From: Mycobacterium sp. 050128
Lineage (GTDB): Bacteria; Actinomycetota; Actinomycetes; Mycobacteriales; Mycobacteriaceae
Assembly: GCF_036409155.1 (NCBI RefSeq)
Contig: NZ_JAZGLW010000002.1
Coordinates: 248,001 to 312,000 of the forward strand
Direction of reading: 5' to 3'
DNA length: 64,000 nucleotides
Shown here: piece after piece, positions 18,898 to 27,639 of the stretch
Layout: each line of letters begins with the position of its first letter
Numbering within the stretch: the stretch's first letter is position 1
Notes under the pieces: generated by a model
The model's database searches: none
What the model was told of the DNA's origin: nothing
What the model saw: only the letters and a program-made list of their open reading frames with translations
Program-made: the position numbers and the translations under genes

Positions 18898-18960
18898 TTA
18901 CCCCGCCTCGCGATTGGTGAATCCGCTGACACTGACTTCCATTATTTGCTGCTTATTCAT
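18898..18960 (-). CDS. Very short 20-codon frame directly before the previous one (hypothetical)
   Basis: The ATG at 18960 opens MNKQQIMEVSVSGFTNREAG and its TAA abuts the next ATG (TAAATG). No clear ribosome site was found. Together with the 40-codon frame it makes a chain of head-to-tail frames that leads into eccD5. It may be chance in an A+T-richer spacer. Confidence 0.2.
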   Translation of the reverse strand: MNKQQIMEVSVSGFTNREAG

Positions 18961-19039
18961 AGAGCAGTATGACGTGTTCGTGGCTTGGCCGCACCCTGAG
19001 TTCAAAAGCGTTACAAGCCTTAACATTTGATACTTGTCG

Positions 19040-19942
19040 TTAGACCCTGCTGTGGGTCTTCCATTCGCCGTAAGGAAGCGTGTCCAGCACGGTCTTGACG
19101 CCGACTTGCACCAGTTGTGGGGTCGCCGGACAGATGGCCAGCCAGGCCTCCCCCGAACCTGCGGTCCGCGCCTGTTGGTAAAGGGCGATTCGGCCGCCGG
19201 AACCGTCTTTTAGTGACAGCACCGAGGCGCTGGGGCCCTTGGCGTCGTCGCGGTATTGGCGCGCATACACAGCAACCTCGGCTGCCGGATCGGAAAGCGC
19301 CTGGCCCAGCGCAGCGACGGTAGCGGCGCTGATGCCCATCCGGCGCAGGTCTCCACCGGAGAACACGTTGAACCCGGACTCTTGCCACGACTTGGTGGCT
19401 TCCAGCATGTCGTCGAGCGGAACGTTGACCGCGTTGATCGCGGCGGGCTCGGCGTGGTGAATCGACTCCAGGCCGTCCAGCACAAGGGCGGCGATCGACG
19501 CGCTGTCCGCGACGGCGACGTCGTCGACGGTGATATCAGCGCCGACCCGAACCGCCGAGACCCAATGCTGGCCGCGGCGGGCCAGCACCACCCGGAACTC
19601 GTTGTCCGGGATGTCGCGCGAGCCCGGGGGCTGGGTTTCGTCATCGACGACGCCGTACAGCAGCTTGCCCCGCGACAGCAGTGCGATGACCTCAAGGTCC
19701 GGCGCGGCGAGCACCCGCATCCGCGCGGCTACTTCTTCATTGACATCGTCGCCGACGACGATGCCCTGCTCCCGCATCACCTTCATACCGGGGTGATCGT
19801 TGAGCCAGTCACTGCTGTCGGTGGATACATAGGGACGGCACCGCAGCTCCGGAGCGACGTGCCGAATGTCCAGTAACGCCTGGAGCATCCAGAAGCCGTC
19901 GACGTTGACGGTGATGTCGGTGCGAGTGCTCTGTTGGTCCAT
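19040..19942 (-). CDS. espG5: ESX-5 PE/PPE-specific chaperone EspG5
   Basis: A 300-residue cytosolic protein, begin MDQQSTRTDITVNVDGFWML, with the EspG fold (LRCRPYVSTDSSDWLNDHPG, EFRVVLARRGQHWVSAVRVG, FSGGDLRRMGIS, RIALYQQARTAGSGEAWL). EspG5 binds the tip (hh motif) of PPE proteins in PE-PPE dimers and keeps them soluble until export through ESX-5. It follows esxN by 91 bases that contain a strong hairpin, which may lower espG5 expression compared with esxMN. Confidence 0.96.
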   Translation of the reverse strand: MDQQSTRTDITVNVDGFWMLQALLDIRHVAPELRCRPYVSTDSSDWLNDHPGMKVMREQGIVVGDDVNEEVAARMRVLAAPDLEVIALLSRGKLLYGVVDDETQPPGSRDIPDNEFRVVLARRGQHWVSAVRVGADITVDDVAVADSASIAALVLDGLESIHHAEPAAINAVNVPLDDMLEATKSWQESGFNVFSGGDLRRMGISAATVAALGQALSDPAAEVAVYARQYRDDAKGPSASVLSLKDGSGGRIALYQQARTAGSGEAWLAICPATPQLVQVGVKTVLDTLPYGEWKTHSRV

Positions 19943-19981
19943 TTGTACCCCGGATGGTCGTTGTGCACGGTAACCGCAGGA

Positions 19982-20017
19982 CGCGGCAGCACACCAGTAG
20001 TTCGGTGTGCTGCCGCG
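19982..20017 (-). promoter_or_regulatory. Strong GC-rich hairpin between esxN and espG5
   Basis: A perfect 14-bp inverted repeat (CGCGGCAGCACACC and its complement) with an eight-base loop lies 16 bases after the esxN stop. There is no T-run, so it is more likely a processing or stabilising element, or a partial terminator, than a full intrinsic terminator. Confidence 0.6.
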
Positions 20018-20033
20018 CCTGAAGTTTCGGGTG

Positions 20034-20318
20034 TCAGGCCCAGCTGGACCCGACGGCGCTGTCGGTGCTGGCCATGTTGTTGCCCGCGGTCTGCACCTTC
20101 TGCCCGTGCTGGTTGGCCTGCTCGTAGATCACCTGGAAGTTGCGACCCAACTGGGTGATGAACTCCTGGCACGCCACCGAACCGGCGCCACCCCAGAAGT
20201 CACCGGCGGCCAGCACATCGCGAACGATGGCCTGGTGCTCGGCCTCCAACGAAGCGGCCTGCGCGCGGATCAACGCACCGTGCGCGTCCACGTCTCCGAA
20301 CTGGTAGTTAATGCTCAT
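20034..20318 (-). CDS. esxN: ESX-5 secreted WXG100 protein EsxN
   Basis: A 94-residue helical-hairpin protein, MSINYQFGDVDAHGALIRAQ at the start, with the turn motif DFWGGAGS (WxG) and the ending NNMASTDSAVGSSWA. It pairs with EsxM and the dimer is exported through ESX-5. It follows esxM with 48 bases between. The intact gene is the reference for the dead copy at 8480-8761, which shows that the esxN-like family has been duplicated in this genome. Confidence 0.97.
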   Translation of the reverse strand: MSINYQFGDVDAHGALIRAQAASLEAEHQAIVRDVLAAGDFWGGAGSVACQEFITQLGRNFQVIYEQANQHGQKVQTAGNNMASTDSAVGSSWA

Positions 20319-20366
20319 AGCGTTTTCTCCTAATGTCTGAAGGTTACGCAGCCGTAGTTGTTACGA

Positions 20367-20663
20367 CTAGTGGCCGAGGGCCTGCTGCGAGGCCTGCTCT
20401 TGCGTCTCGTAGTTGTTGGCGTCGCGGATCAGTCCGTCACGCACACCGTGGAGCATGTTGACAATGTTGTTGAACGCCTGGTTCATCTGACCCATCGTGT
20501 CGTACGACGTGGCCTGGGCCTGACCGCTCCAGCCCGCACCGGCGATGTTCATCGACGACGCCCACATCTTGCGCGCCTCATCCGACACCGTCTGCGCGTG
20601 CATCTCAAAACGGCCCGCCATCGCACGCATCGCGTGCGGGTCGGTCATAAAACGTGTTGCCAT
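20367..20663 (-). CDS. esxM: ESX-5 secreted WXG100 protein EsxM
   Basis: A 98-residue protein, [19 protein letters not shown], turn motif GAGWSGQAQ (WxG), and [16 protein letters not shown], which holds the C-terminal YxxxE export signal recognised by EccC5. I chose the ATG at 20663 because AAGGAG lies nine bases upstream and the family start is there; an in-frame upstream ATG would add seven residues (MIKEKGN), made from the ribosome site itself. Confidence 0.97.
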   Translation of the reverse strand: MATRFMTDPHAMRAMAGRFEMHAQTVSDEARKMWASSMNIAGAGWSGQAQATSYDTMGQMNQAFNNIVNMLHGVRDGLIRDANNYETQEQASQQALGH

Positions 20664-20802
20664 GTTGCCTTTCTCCTTAATCACTTGCGACTCGAGATTT
20701 TGTTGTGTTGGACAGTGGATAGGTCCGGTCAGTTACAACAGTGACGTAGCTGCCAGACCGAACACCTAAGGATGATCCCCCTCCTAGCCAGCACCCACCG
20801 GA

Positions 20803-20867
20803 CCGTCTACTCGGTAGACGGGTTGCCCGACCGCTGGGCGGCTGGCGTGACCCACTTCGATGTGGGT
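20803..20867 (-). promoter_or_regulatory. Two tandem hairpins between the PE gene and esxM
   Basis: CCGTCTAC/GTAGACGG with a three-base loop (20803-20821) and ACCCAC/GTGGGT with a six-base loop (20850-20867) lie in the 231-base gap between the PE stop and the esxM start. They may protect or punctuate the mRNA so that esxM and esxN are made at a different level from the PE protein. No T-run follows. Confidence 0.4.
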
Positions 20868-20894
20868 TTCCTTAGCCTCAAATGAAGAAACCAG

Positions 20895-21194
20895 TTAGCC
20901 GGCAGCGGCCGCGTTGGCTGCTTCAGTAGCGGCGTAAGAGCCCGAGCTCATCGACAGCGTGTTCACGAACTGCTCGTGAATCGCCGTAGCCTGGGCGCTG
21001 ACGGCCTGGTACATCTGCGCGTGTGCGGCGAACTGAGCCGCAGTGAGCGCTGAAACTTCGTCGGCAGCCGCCGGCACCACCCCGGTCGTCGGGGCCGCCG
21101 CAGCCGCGTTTTGGGCGCTGAGAGCAGACCCGATACCCTGCAGGGTCCCGGCTGCCGCGGCCAAAGCCTCCGGCTGAGTCGTCACGAACGACAT
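20895..21194 (-). CDS. PE family protein (PE19-like)
   Basis: A 99-residue PE protein that consists only of the PE domain: MSFVTTQPEALAAAAGTLQG, two helices, and the ending GSYAATEAANAAAAG, which holds the YxxxE secretion motif. It is expected to pair with a PPE partner and leave through ESX-5. GGAGGAGG stands before the ATG at 21194. The position next to esxM matches PE19 of M. tuberculosis. It is almost identical in sequence to the PE gene at 27238, most simply a duplicate. Confidence 0.95.
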   Translation of the reverse strand: MSFVTTQPEALAAAAGTLQGIGSALSAQNAAAAAPTTGVVPAAADEVSALTAAQFAAHAQMYQAVSAQATAIHEQFVNTLSMSSGSYAATEAANAAAAG

Positions 21195-21504
21195 GTTTTT
21201 TCCTCCTCCATAATCCCCAAACTCTCTGATGAGAGTAGATGACCGTGTTCCGTAAAGCCTGATCCATGGACTGCCCGTTCGCAATTGTTCACGGAACGGT
21301 ACGGCGAATTCACTTTTAGTAACGACACAGTAACAGCGTAAGGCCTAGTTTGGGGCCCCTGAGCAGCGAAATCACAGGACTGGCACGGGCTGACCTCCCT
21401 CGTTGTCGAAAACCTGCAGGCAGCGGCGTTACCGTGGGCCGCGCCGGCGGTCGCACGCGTCGCAGTAGCTAACGGTTTCTCGCGGTCCGAGCTTCTACGT
21501 TTGC
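21195..21504 (-). promoter_or_regulatory. Upstream region of the PE-esxM-esxN transcript
   Basis: There is no gene in these 310 bases. Read on the plus strand, TTCAC occurs at 21288 and again exactly 21 bases on at 21309; similar phased repeats lie upstream of the other PE gene and of the decayed PE gene. CAATTGCGAACGG on the minus strand resembles CAATTGCGAGCGAAC at about 27610. A separate promoter for PE-esxMN is likely from the gap length, but I could not assign -10 and -35 boxes. Confidence 0.4.
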
Positions 21505-22722
21505 TCAGCCGGCAAACGGCGGGCGGGCCATCACGGTGGGGCGGAAGCCGTAGCGAGGGCCTGCGGCGCCGATACCGCCCTGGCCACCCATGCCGGCCAG
21601 TGGCATACCGCCGAGCAGGTTGCCCGAGCCTGCGGCTTCGGGGGCCGCGGTGATGGCGCTGACGGGTACCGCCGCGGCGTGGCTGACCGCCGGTGCCGCC
21701 CCGGACCAGACGGCCGGGACCGACAGCCGGCCGACCGAGGCCGCGTTGCCCAGACCGGCTGACACCGCCGGCGCCGCGTGGGCGCCGCCGCCGAGCATGC
21801 CGCCCAGACCGGCCAGGCCCTTGGGTGCCGCGGACGCCGCGCTGGCGGCCGCACCTCCGAGGGCGCCGGTACTTTTGGCGATCTGCACACCACTGTTACC
21901 CATACCGACACTGAAATAAGGAAGACCTTCGGTGTTATAGGCGAAACCGACGAACGGGCTCAGACCGTTCACGAAGGTGGCAAAGCTGCTCGGCAGAATC
22001 GTCTGCCCGGTCAGCAGGAACCACCCCTGAGTCAGCAGGTCGCTGGACGAGGTCGCGGCCGCGGGGGCCGCCGCGGCCTGCAGTGCTTGCGGCGTCTGCG
22101 TGATCGCCTGCGCCGTGGTGTTCGCGGCGTTGCCGGCTCCGGTGCTGGCCGCCGACGAGGTCGCCGCGGCCTGCTTAGCCCCGGCGTCCTGGGTGGACAC
22201 TTCGGGCGCCGCTGCAAACGGGGTCACCTTGGTCGCCGAGGACGATTGCCCCGCGTAGTTGTACATCGTGCTGGCGTCCTGAGCCCAGAACTGACTGTAT
22301 TGGGCTTCGAGTTGTGCGATGACGCCGGTGTTTTGCCCCAACACGTTGGTTTGTAGAGCCTGGGTCAGCAACGCCCGGTTCTGGGCGATCAGCGGCGGTG
22401 GCACCACCGAGGCAAACGCGGTCTCGAACGCCGCCGAGGCTGAGGACAGCTGCTGGGCGGCCTCTTCGGCTTGGGCCGCAGTGGTTTTCACCCACGTCAC
22501 ATACGGCGTCAGGGCCTGCACCGCGGCGGCCGAAGCCGGCCCCAGCCACTCCTCGCTGGATAACTGGGAGATCACGCCCTCATAGCCCAAAGCGGCCGAA
22601 TTGAGCTCGGCGGCAAGGGAATTCCACGCCGAGGCCGCCGTCGTCAGCGACGTCGAACCGGCGCCCGCGTATAAGCGCGCGGAGTTGACCTCTGGTGGCA
22701 ACGCCCCAAAATCAATCGACAT
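21505..22722 (-). CDS. PPE family protein, SVP subgroup (PPE26-like copy A)
   Basis: A 405-residue PPE protein, [18 protein letters not shown], WxG motif EEWLGPAS, FAYNTEGLPYFSVGMGNSGV in the middle, SVP signature GRLSVPAVW, and the ending RPTVMARPPFAG. AGGAGG lies seven bases before the ATG at 22722. The gene shares long identical DNA tracts with copy C (26013-27227), for example 195 bases at 21712-21906, which points to recent duplication or gene conversion. It should be an ESX-5 substrate. Confidence 0.94.
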   Translation of the reverse strand: MSIDFGALPPEVNSARLYAGAGSTSLTTAASAWNSLAAELNSAALGYEGVISQLSSEEWLGPASAAAVQALTPYVTWVKTTAAQAEEAAQQLSSASAAFETAFASVVPPPLIAQNRALLTQALQTNVLGQNTGVIAQLEAQYSQFWAQDASTMYNYAGQSSSATKVTPFAAAPEVSTQDAGAKQAAATSSAASTGAGNAANTTAQAITQTPQALQAAAAPAAATSSSDLLTQGWFLLTGQTILPSSFATFVNGLSPFVGFAYNTEGLPYFSVGMGNSGVQIAKSTGALGGAAASAASAAPKGLAGLGGMLGGGAHAAPAVSAGLGNAASVGRLSVPAVWSGAAPAVSHAAAVPVSAITAAPEAAGSGNLLGGMPLAGMGGQGGIGAAGPRYGFRPTVMARPPFAG

Positions 22723-22810
22723 AGCTGAGCCTCCTGGATGCTGAGCGGACTGCAAGGTGGTGTGAATCGGTGGTGGGTAACTGGACGAGGGTGGATCGAG
22801 TGGGCACGAG

Positions 22811-24046
22811 TCATCCTGCCGATGGTGGTCGGATAAGTACGTTGCGTTTGAAGCCGTATTTGTGGGTGAAGCCGGTGGCGGCGCGTCGCCCCGCGCCGGT
22901 CATCGGCATGCCCTGCAGGACCCCGTTGTTCGCGGGACCGGTCGCGCTGGCGGCATAGTTGACGGTGGTGGCATGGATGGCTTGTTCTTCGAGCGCGGCG
23001 GGTGTGGCGTTGCCCCACGAGTTGGGCACCGAGAGTCCGCCGACCTTGACCGAGGTGGCCAGGTGCGCGGTGGCCGCGACGCCACCGGGGTGGCCACCGC
23101 CCAGCGCTGCCAGACCGGAAAACTGCGGCGTCGGATACCACGCACCGGTGGCGCCGGCCGTCGTTCCCAAACCGAACGTCGTCTGCTGCTGGATGGAATA
23201 GCCGAAGGCGCCCAAGCCCGTCCCGAAGTAGGGAAGGCCGCTGAGCTGTTTGAAGATGGTCTGCGGGACGCTGGGACCCCATCCCATCGGGTTGTCCGGA
23301 GTGGGGATGGTGAACCAATTGGACCACCACGGCGGATTCTGCGCGGCCGCCGCCGGATCGGCTGCCGCAGCCGCGTTTATCGAGACTTGTTGCGACGCTT
23401 GCGGAACCGCGTTGGTGGCGGCCGCTTGCGTGGTGGCGTTGGCCGCGGTCTGCCCGGACTGGCCCGCGGGCTCGGAGGCGGCTTTCGCCACCGCTTGCGC
23501 CTGGTTCGACGTGCCCTCGGGATCGGTGGTTCGCGGCGAAGGCGTGAACGGGGTCAGTTCCGTCGCGACCGCCGATGCGGCGGCGTAGCCGAACATGGCG
23601 GCGGCGTCCTGGGCCCACATCTCCATGTACTGGGCCTCGGTCGCCGCGATCGCCGGGGTGTTCTGGCCGAAGAAGTTGGTCGCGATCAGGGTCGCCAACA
23701 ACACCCGGTTGGCCGCGACCACCGGCGGGGGGACCGTCGCCATGAACGCCACCTCGAACGCGGCTGCGGCAGCCCGGGCCTGTGTGGCGGTCTCCTCAGC
23801 CTGGGTGCCCGCCGCGCCGAGCCAACTCACGAATGGGGACACCGCTGAAATCATCGACGCCGACGTCGGCCCGATCCAGGGCCCGCTGGTCAGTTCGGAA
23901 ATCACCGAGCTGTAGCCGCTGGCCGCGGTTGCCAACTCTGCCGCCAGCCCATCCCAGCCTGCGGCCGCGGCCATCAGCGGTCCCGATCCCGGACCCGTAT
24001 ACATCAGGGCCGACGTGATCTCTGGCGGTACGGCACCGTAGTCCAT
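22811..24046 (-). CDS. PPE family protein, SVP subgroup (PPE25/27-like)
   Basis: A 411-residue PPE protein, [20 protein letters not shown], WxG motif [31 protein letters not shown] signature GGLSVPNSW, and the basic ending [17 protein letters not shown]. It is closely similar along its whole length to the PPE gene at 27711. The start has no ribosome site directly before it; instead an eight-codon frame ends in TAG immediately before the ATG, so translation probably depends on coupling. Confidence 0.94.
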   Translation of the reverse strand: MDYGAVPPEITSALMYTGPGSGPLMAAAAGWDGLAAELATAASGYSSVISELTSGPWIGPTSASMISAVSPFVSWLGAAGTQAEETATQARAAAAAFEVAFMATVPPPVVAANRVLLATLIATNFFGQNTPAIAATEAQYMEMWAQDAAAMFGYAAASAVATELTPFTPSPRTTDPEGTSNQAQAVAKAASEPAGQSGQTAANATTQAAATNAVPQASQQVSINAAAAADPAAAAQNPPWWSNWFTIPTPDNPMGWGPSVPQTIFKQLSGLPYFGTGLGAFGYSIQQQTTFGLGTTAGATGAWYPTPQFSGLAALGGGHPGGVAATAHLATSVKVGGLSVPNSWGNATPAALEEQAIHATTVNYAASATGPANNGVLQGMPMTGAGRRAATGFTHKYGFKRNVLIRPPSAG

Positions 24047-24073
24047 CTACGCAGCGCCCGGCTCGAACGGCAT
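24047..24073 (-). promoter_or_regulatory. Eight-codon upstream frame abutting the PPE start
   Basis: ATG at 24073 opens MPFEPGAA and the TAG at 24049-24047 touches the PPE ATG (TAGATG). GAGG lies five bases before the short frame, and no ribosome site serves the PPE ATG itself. Ribosomes ending the short frame would be in place to restart. Confidence 0.45.
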
Positions 24074-24486
24074 GTGTTCCTCGCAACTGGAATTTGGCGA
24101 CGACCTTGACCGAAATGGTTGGTTGCGAGGCTAAGGCGCGGGGACCTGCGGCTGCGGCCGGCGAGTTGGCCGATCGCGCGACGGCCGCGCAGACGCGTGG
24201 CGCTATCCGACAGAAGTACAAGATCACACCGGTGGCTTACCGCGTCGTGAATGCGGGCCATCACCTGGGCGAATGCGGGATGCCGCGGCGTCGTGGCGGC
24301 CGCCAAGCGCGAAGGCCACGGGTGCGGCGGACGGTGCGAGAAATTGACGGACGGATAAAAATCCGCTCGCGGATAAAACCTGCAGAGCGCCGCTGTGCGG
24401 TGGCCGTTCAACGGCCGCAAAACGTGCGGTTCGTTGCGGACTCCCCCGCGTTTCGGCCCCGCCGGTGCGGCGGCGGCTCGGACCGC
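24074..24486. other. Intergenic region between two PPE genes, no gene seen
   Basis: About 410 bases separate the stop of PPE copy B (24487) from the next PPE unit. Neither strand gives a credible protein. It holds the terminator-like hairpin at 24357-24374 and presumably a promoter for the PPE at 24046. Confidence 0.5.
24357..24374 (-). terminator. Possible intrinsic terminator after PPE copy B
   Basis: On the minus strand, ATCCGC-GA-GCGGAT is followed at once by TTTTATCC. The stem is short (five to six pairs), so it may be weak. It lies about 110 bases after the stop of the PPE gene at 24487. Confidence 0.4.
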
Positions 24487-25716
24487 TTAGCCGGCGAAGG
24501 GCGGGCGGGCCATAACGGTCGGCTTGAAGCCGTAGCGGGGGCCCGAGCCGCCGACGCCGTGGGCGCCGCCCATGCCGGCCAGGGGCATACCGCCGAGCAG
24601 GTTGCCCGAGCCGGGTTCCGGAGCCGCGCTGATGGCGCTGACCGGCACGGCCGCGGCGTGGCTGATCGCCGGCGCGGCGCCGGTCCACAGGGCCGGGACC
24701 GAGAGTCGGCCGACGGAGGCTGCGTTGCCCAGGCCGGCTGCCACCGCCGGCGCCGCATGGGTCGCGCCGCCGCCGAGCATGCCGCCCAGACCGGCCAGGC
24801 CCTTGGGTGCCGCGGACGCCGCGCTGGCGGCCGCACCTCCGAGGGCGCCGGTGCTTTTGGCGATCTGCACACCACTGTTACCCATACCGACGGAGAAGTA
24901 CGGCAGACCCTCGGTGTTATAGGCAAAACCGGCGAACGGGCTCAGACCGTTGACGAACGTGGCGAAGCTGGTGGGCAACGTCGTCTGCCCGGTCAACAGG
25001 AACCACAGTTCGGTGAACGGGTCCGTGGGCGTGGTGGCCGCCGCGGCAGCCGCAGCGGGCGTCGCCGCCGACTGCAGCGTGCTGGGTGTCTGGGTGATCG
25101 CGTTGGCCGTCGAATTCGCGGCATTGCCGGCTCCGGTTGCGGCCGCAGACGAGGTCGCCTCGCCCTGCTTGGCCTGGCCGGCGGGGTCGGTGACCTCCGG
25201 CGCCGATTTGAACGGGGTCACCTTGGTCGCGGAGGCGGACTGAGCGGCGTAGCGGTACATCGTGGTGGCGTCCTGCTCCCACATGTGACCGTATTGCGAT
25301 TCGAGCTGAGCGATCAGCCCGCTGTTTTGGCCCAGCACGTTGGTTGCCATGGCCTGGGCCAACAGGGCGCGATTTTGCGCGACAACCGGCGGCGGCACCG
25401 CCGAGGAAAACGCTGTCTCGAACGCCGCGGAGGCCGCGGACAACTGCTGAGCGGCGTGCTCGGCCTCAGCCGCAGCGGTTTTCACCCATGTCACATACGG
25501 AGTCAGCGCCTGGACGGCCTTCGCCGAGGCCGGCCCCAGCCAGTCCTCACTCGATAGCTGAGTGATCACGTTCTCGTAGCCCATCGCAGCCGAATTCAGC
25601 TCGGCCGCAAGGGAATTCCACGCCGAGGATGCCGTGATCAACGACGTCGCACCCGCGCCCCCATATAGGCGCGCAGAGGTGATCTCTGGCGGCAACGCCC
25701 CAAAATCAATCGACAT
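24487..25716 (-). CDS. PPE family protein, SVP subgroup (PPE26-like copy B)
   Basis: A 409-residue PPE protein, [20 protein letters not shown], WxG motif EDWLGPAS, FAYNTEGLPYFSVGMGNSGV, SVP signature GRLSVPALW, ending KPTVMARPPFAG. GGGAGG lies seven bases before the ATG. It differs more from copies A and C in the N-terminal half than in the C-terminal third, where stretches of DNA are identical. It has no PE partner of its own next to it. Confidence 0.94.
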   Translation of the reverse strand: MSIDFGALPPEITSARLYGGAGATSLITASSAWNSLAAELNSAAMGYENVITQLSSEDWLGPASAKAVQALTPYVTWVKTAAAEAEHAAQQLSAASAAFETAFSSAVPPPVVAQNRALLAQAMATNVLGQNSGLIAQLESQYGHMWEQDATTMYRYAAQSASATKVTPFKSAPEVTDPAGQAKQGEATSSAAATGAGNAANSTANAITQTPSTLQSAATPAAAAAAATTPTDPFTELWFLLTGQTTLPTSFATFVNGLSPFAGFAYNTEGLPYFSVGMGNSGVQIAKSTGALGGAAASAASAAPKGLAGLGGMLGGGATHAAPAVAAGLGNAASVGRLSVPALWTGAAPAISHAAAVPVSAISAAPEPGSGNLLGGMPLAGMGGAHGVGGSGPRYGFKPTVMARPPFAG

Positions 25717-25949
25717 GACTAAGCCTCCCGGATCCTGGTCAGATTGCGCGTGTTGATTCCATCGCGAATAGCCCAGTGGGTCTACGAGTTTCGGCTTTTG
25801 ACGACGCGTGTTGTCGGGTAGCCAGATTCGTTGCCGCAGCGTATGACACGCTGGCAGTCTGGGACCTGTGACTCGGAACGTGGGCGAACTATCGCACGTG
25901 AAACCCGGTCAACTGCAGCGGGTTTCGGCGGCTCGCACCGAGTGGGGAC

Positions 25950-25993
25950 AAATAAAATGCACGCATGACGGCCATGCGGCCGTCATGCGTGCA
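25950..25993 (-). terminator. Intrinsic terminator after PPE copy C
   Basis: A perfect 16-bp inverted repeat (TGCACGCATGACGGCC with its complement, four-base loop, 25958-25993) is followed on the minus strand by TTTTATTTG. It lies about 20 bases after the stop codon of the PPE gene at 26013. A strong stem plus T-run is the textbook form, uncommon in mycobacteria. It would separate the PPE-PE-PPE unit upstream from the PPE genes downstream. Confidence 0.85.
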
Positions 25994-26012
25994 TTCGCAG
26001 TGAATCGAATGG

Positions 26013-27227
26013 CTACCCGGCAAACGGCGGGCGGGCCATCACGGTGGGGCGGAAGCCGTAGCGAGGGCCCGAGGCGCCGAAGCCTTGGCCGGCGCCCATG
26101 CCGGCCAACGGCATACCGCCGAGCAGGTTGCCCGAACCCGCGGCTTCGGGGGCCGCGGTGATGGCACTGACGGGTACCGCGGCAGCGTGGCTGACCGCCG
26201 GAGCGGCTCCAGACCACATGGCCGGGACCGACAGCCGGCCGACCGAGGCCGCGTTGCCCAGACCGGCTGACACCGCCGGCGCCGCGTGGGCGCCGCCGCC
26301 GAGCATGCCGCCCAGACCGGCCAGGCCCTTGGGTGCCGCGGACGCCGCGCTGGCGGCCGCACCTCCGAGGGCGCCGGTACTTTTGGCGATCTGCACACCA
26401 CTGTTACCCATACCAACGGAGAAGTACGGCAGACCCTCGGTGTTATACGCGAAACCGACGAACGGGCTCAGACCGTTCACGAAGGTGGCAAAGCTGCTCG
26501 GCAGCACGGTCTGCCCGGTCAGCAGGAACCACCCCTGAGTCAGCAGGTCGCTGGACGAGGTCGCGGCCGCGGGGGCCGCCGCGGCCTGCAGCGCTTGCGG
26601 CGTCTGCGTGATCGCCTGCGCCGTGGTGTTCGCGGCGTTGCCGGCTCCGGTGCTGGCCGCCGACGAGGTCGCCGCGGCCTGCTTGGCCCCGGCGTCCTGG
26701 GTGGACACCTCGGGCGCGGCTGCAAACGGGGTCACCTTCGTCGCCGAAGCCGATTGCCCGGCGTAGTTGTACATCGTGCTGGCGTCCTGAGCCCACATCT
26801 GGCCGTACTGCGACTCGAGCTGTGCGATGACCCCGGTGTTCTGACCCAGCACGTTGGTTTCCATGGCCTGGGTCAGCAGTGCCCGGTTCTGTGCGATCAG
26901 CGGCGGCGGCACCGACGAGGCGAACGCCGTCTCGAAAGCCACGGCGGCCGAGTCGAGCTGCTGGGCAGCCTCTTCGGCTTGGGCCGCGGTGGTCTTCATC
27001 CAGGTCACGTACGGCGTCAGGGCCTGCACCGCGGCGGTCGAAGCCGGCCCCAGCCACTCCTCGCTGGACAGCTGGGTGATCACGTTGTCGTAGGCCAATG
27101 CGGCCGAGTTCAGCTCCGCGGCAAGCGAACGCCAGGCCGAGGCCGCCGTCGTCATCGACGTCGAACCCGCACCCGAATACATGCGCGCGGAGTTCACTTC
27201 GGGAGGTAGCGCTCCAAAATCAATCAT
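26013..27227 (-). CDS. PPE family protein, SVP subgroup (PPE26-like copy C)
   Basis: A 404-residue PPE protein, [19 protein letters not shown], WxG motif EEWLGPAS, SVP signature GRLSVPAMW, ending RPTVMARPPFAG. It lies ten bases after the PE gene, so this PE-PPE pair is the counterpart of PE18-PPE26 and probably forms a dimer for EspG5 and ESX-5. The 3' end is followed by a strong intrinsic terminator. Confidence 0.95.
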   Translation of the reverse strand: MIDFGALPPEVNSARMYSGAGSTSMTTAASAWRSLAAELNSAALAYDNVITQLSSEEWLGPASTAAVQALTPYVTWMKTTAAQAEEAAQQLDSAAVAFETAFASSVPPPLIAQNRALLTQAMETNVLGQNTGVIAQLESQYGQMWAQDASTMYNYAGQSASATKVTPFAAAPEVSTQDAGAKQAAATSSAASTGAGNAANTTAQAITQTPQALQAAAAPAAATSSSDLLTQGWFLLTGQTVLPSSFATFVNGLSPFVGFAYNTEGLPYFSVGMGNSGVQIAKSTGALGGAAASAASAAPKGLAGLGGMLGGGAHAAPAVSAGLGNAASVGRLSVPAMWSGAAPAVSHAAAVPVSAITAAPEAAGSGNLLGGMPLAGMGAGQGFGASGPRYGFRPTVMARPPFAG

Positions 27228-27237
27228 CGTGATCCCC

Positions 27238-27537
27238 TTAGCCCGCCGCGGCCGCGTTGGCCGCCTCTGTCAGCGCATACGACCCCGAGCTCATGCTCAA
27301 GGTGTTGACGAACTGCTCGTGGATCGCGGTGGCCTGCGCACTGACCGCCTGGTACATCTGGGCGTGTGCGGCGAACTGTGCCGCGGTCAGCGCCGACACC
27401 TCGTCGGCAGCGGCCGGTACCACACCCGTTGTCGGAGCCGCGGCCGCAGCATTCTGGGCGGTCAGCGCCGAACCGATCCCCTGCAACGTGCTCGCCGCTG
27501 CCGCCAACGCTTCTGGCTGCGTTGTCACAAACGACAT
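27238..27537 (-). CDS. PE family protein (PE18-like)
   Basis: A 99-residue PE-only protein, MSFVTTQPEALAAAASTLQG, ending GSYALTEAANAAAAG with the YxxxE signal (YALTE). GAGGAGG lies upstream of the ATG at 27537; an in-frame ATG 12 codons earlier does not belong to the family. It is paired with the PPE gene ten bases downstream and follows another PPE gene by about 170 bases, the same order as PPE25-PE18-PPE26 in M. tuberculosis. Confidence 0.95.
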   Translation of the reverse strand: MSFVTTQPEALAAAASTLQGIGSALTAQNAAAAAPTTGVVPAAADEVSALTAAQFAAHAQMYQAVSAQATAIHEQFVNTLSMSSGSYALTEAANAAAAG

Positions 27538-27639
27538 GTGATTCCCTCCTCGGTAACCGTCCGGTGCACGCACCGGCGGGTTTTCTTGATGATGACGTTA
27601 GTTCGCTCGCAATTGGACTTGCCCTGTCCATGCGAACTG

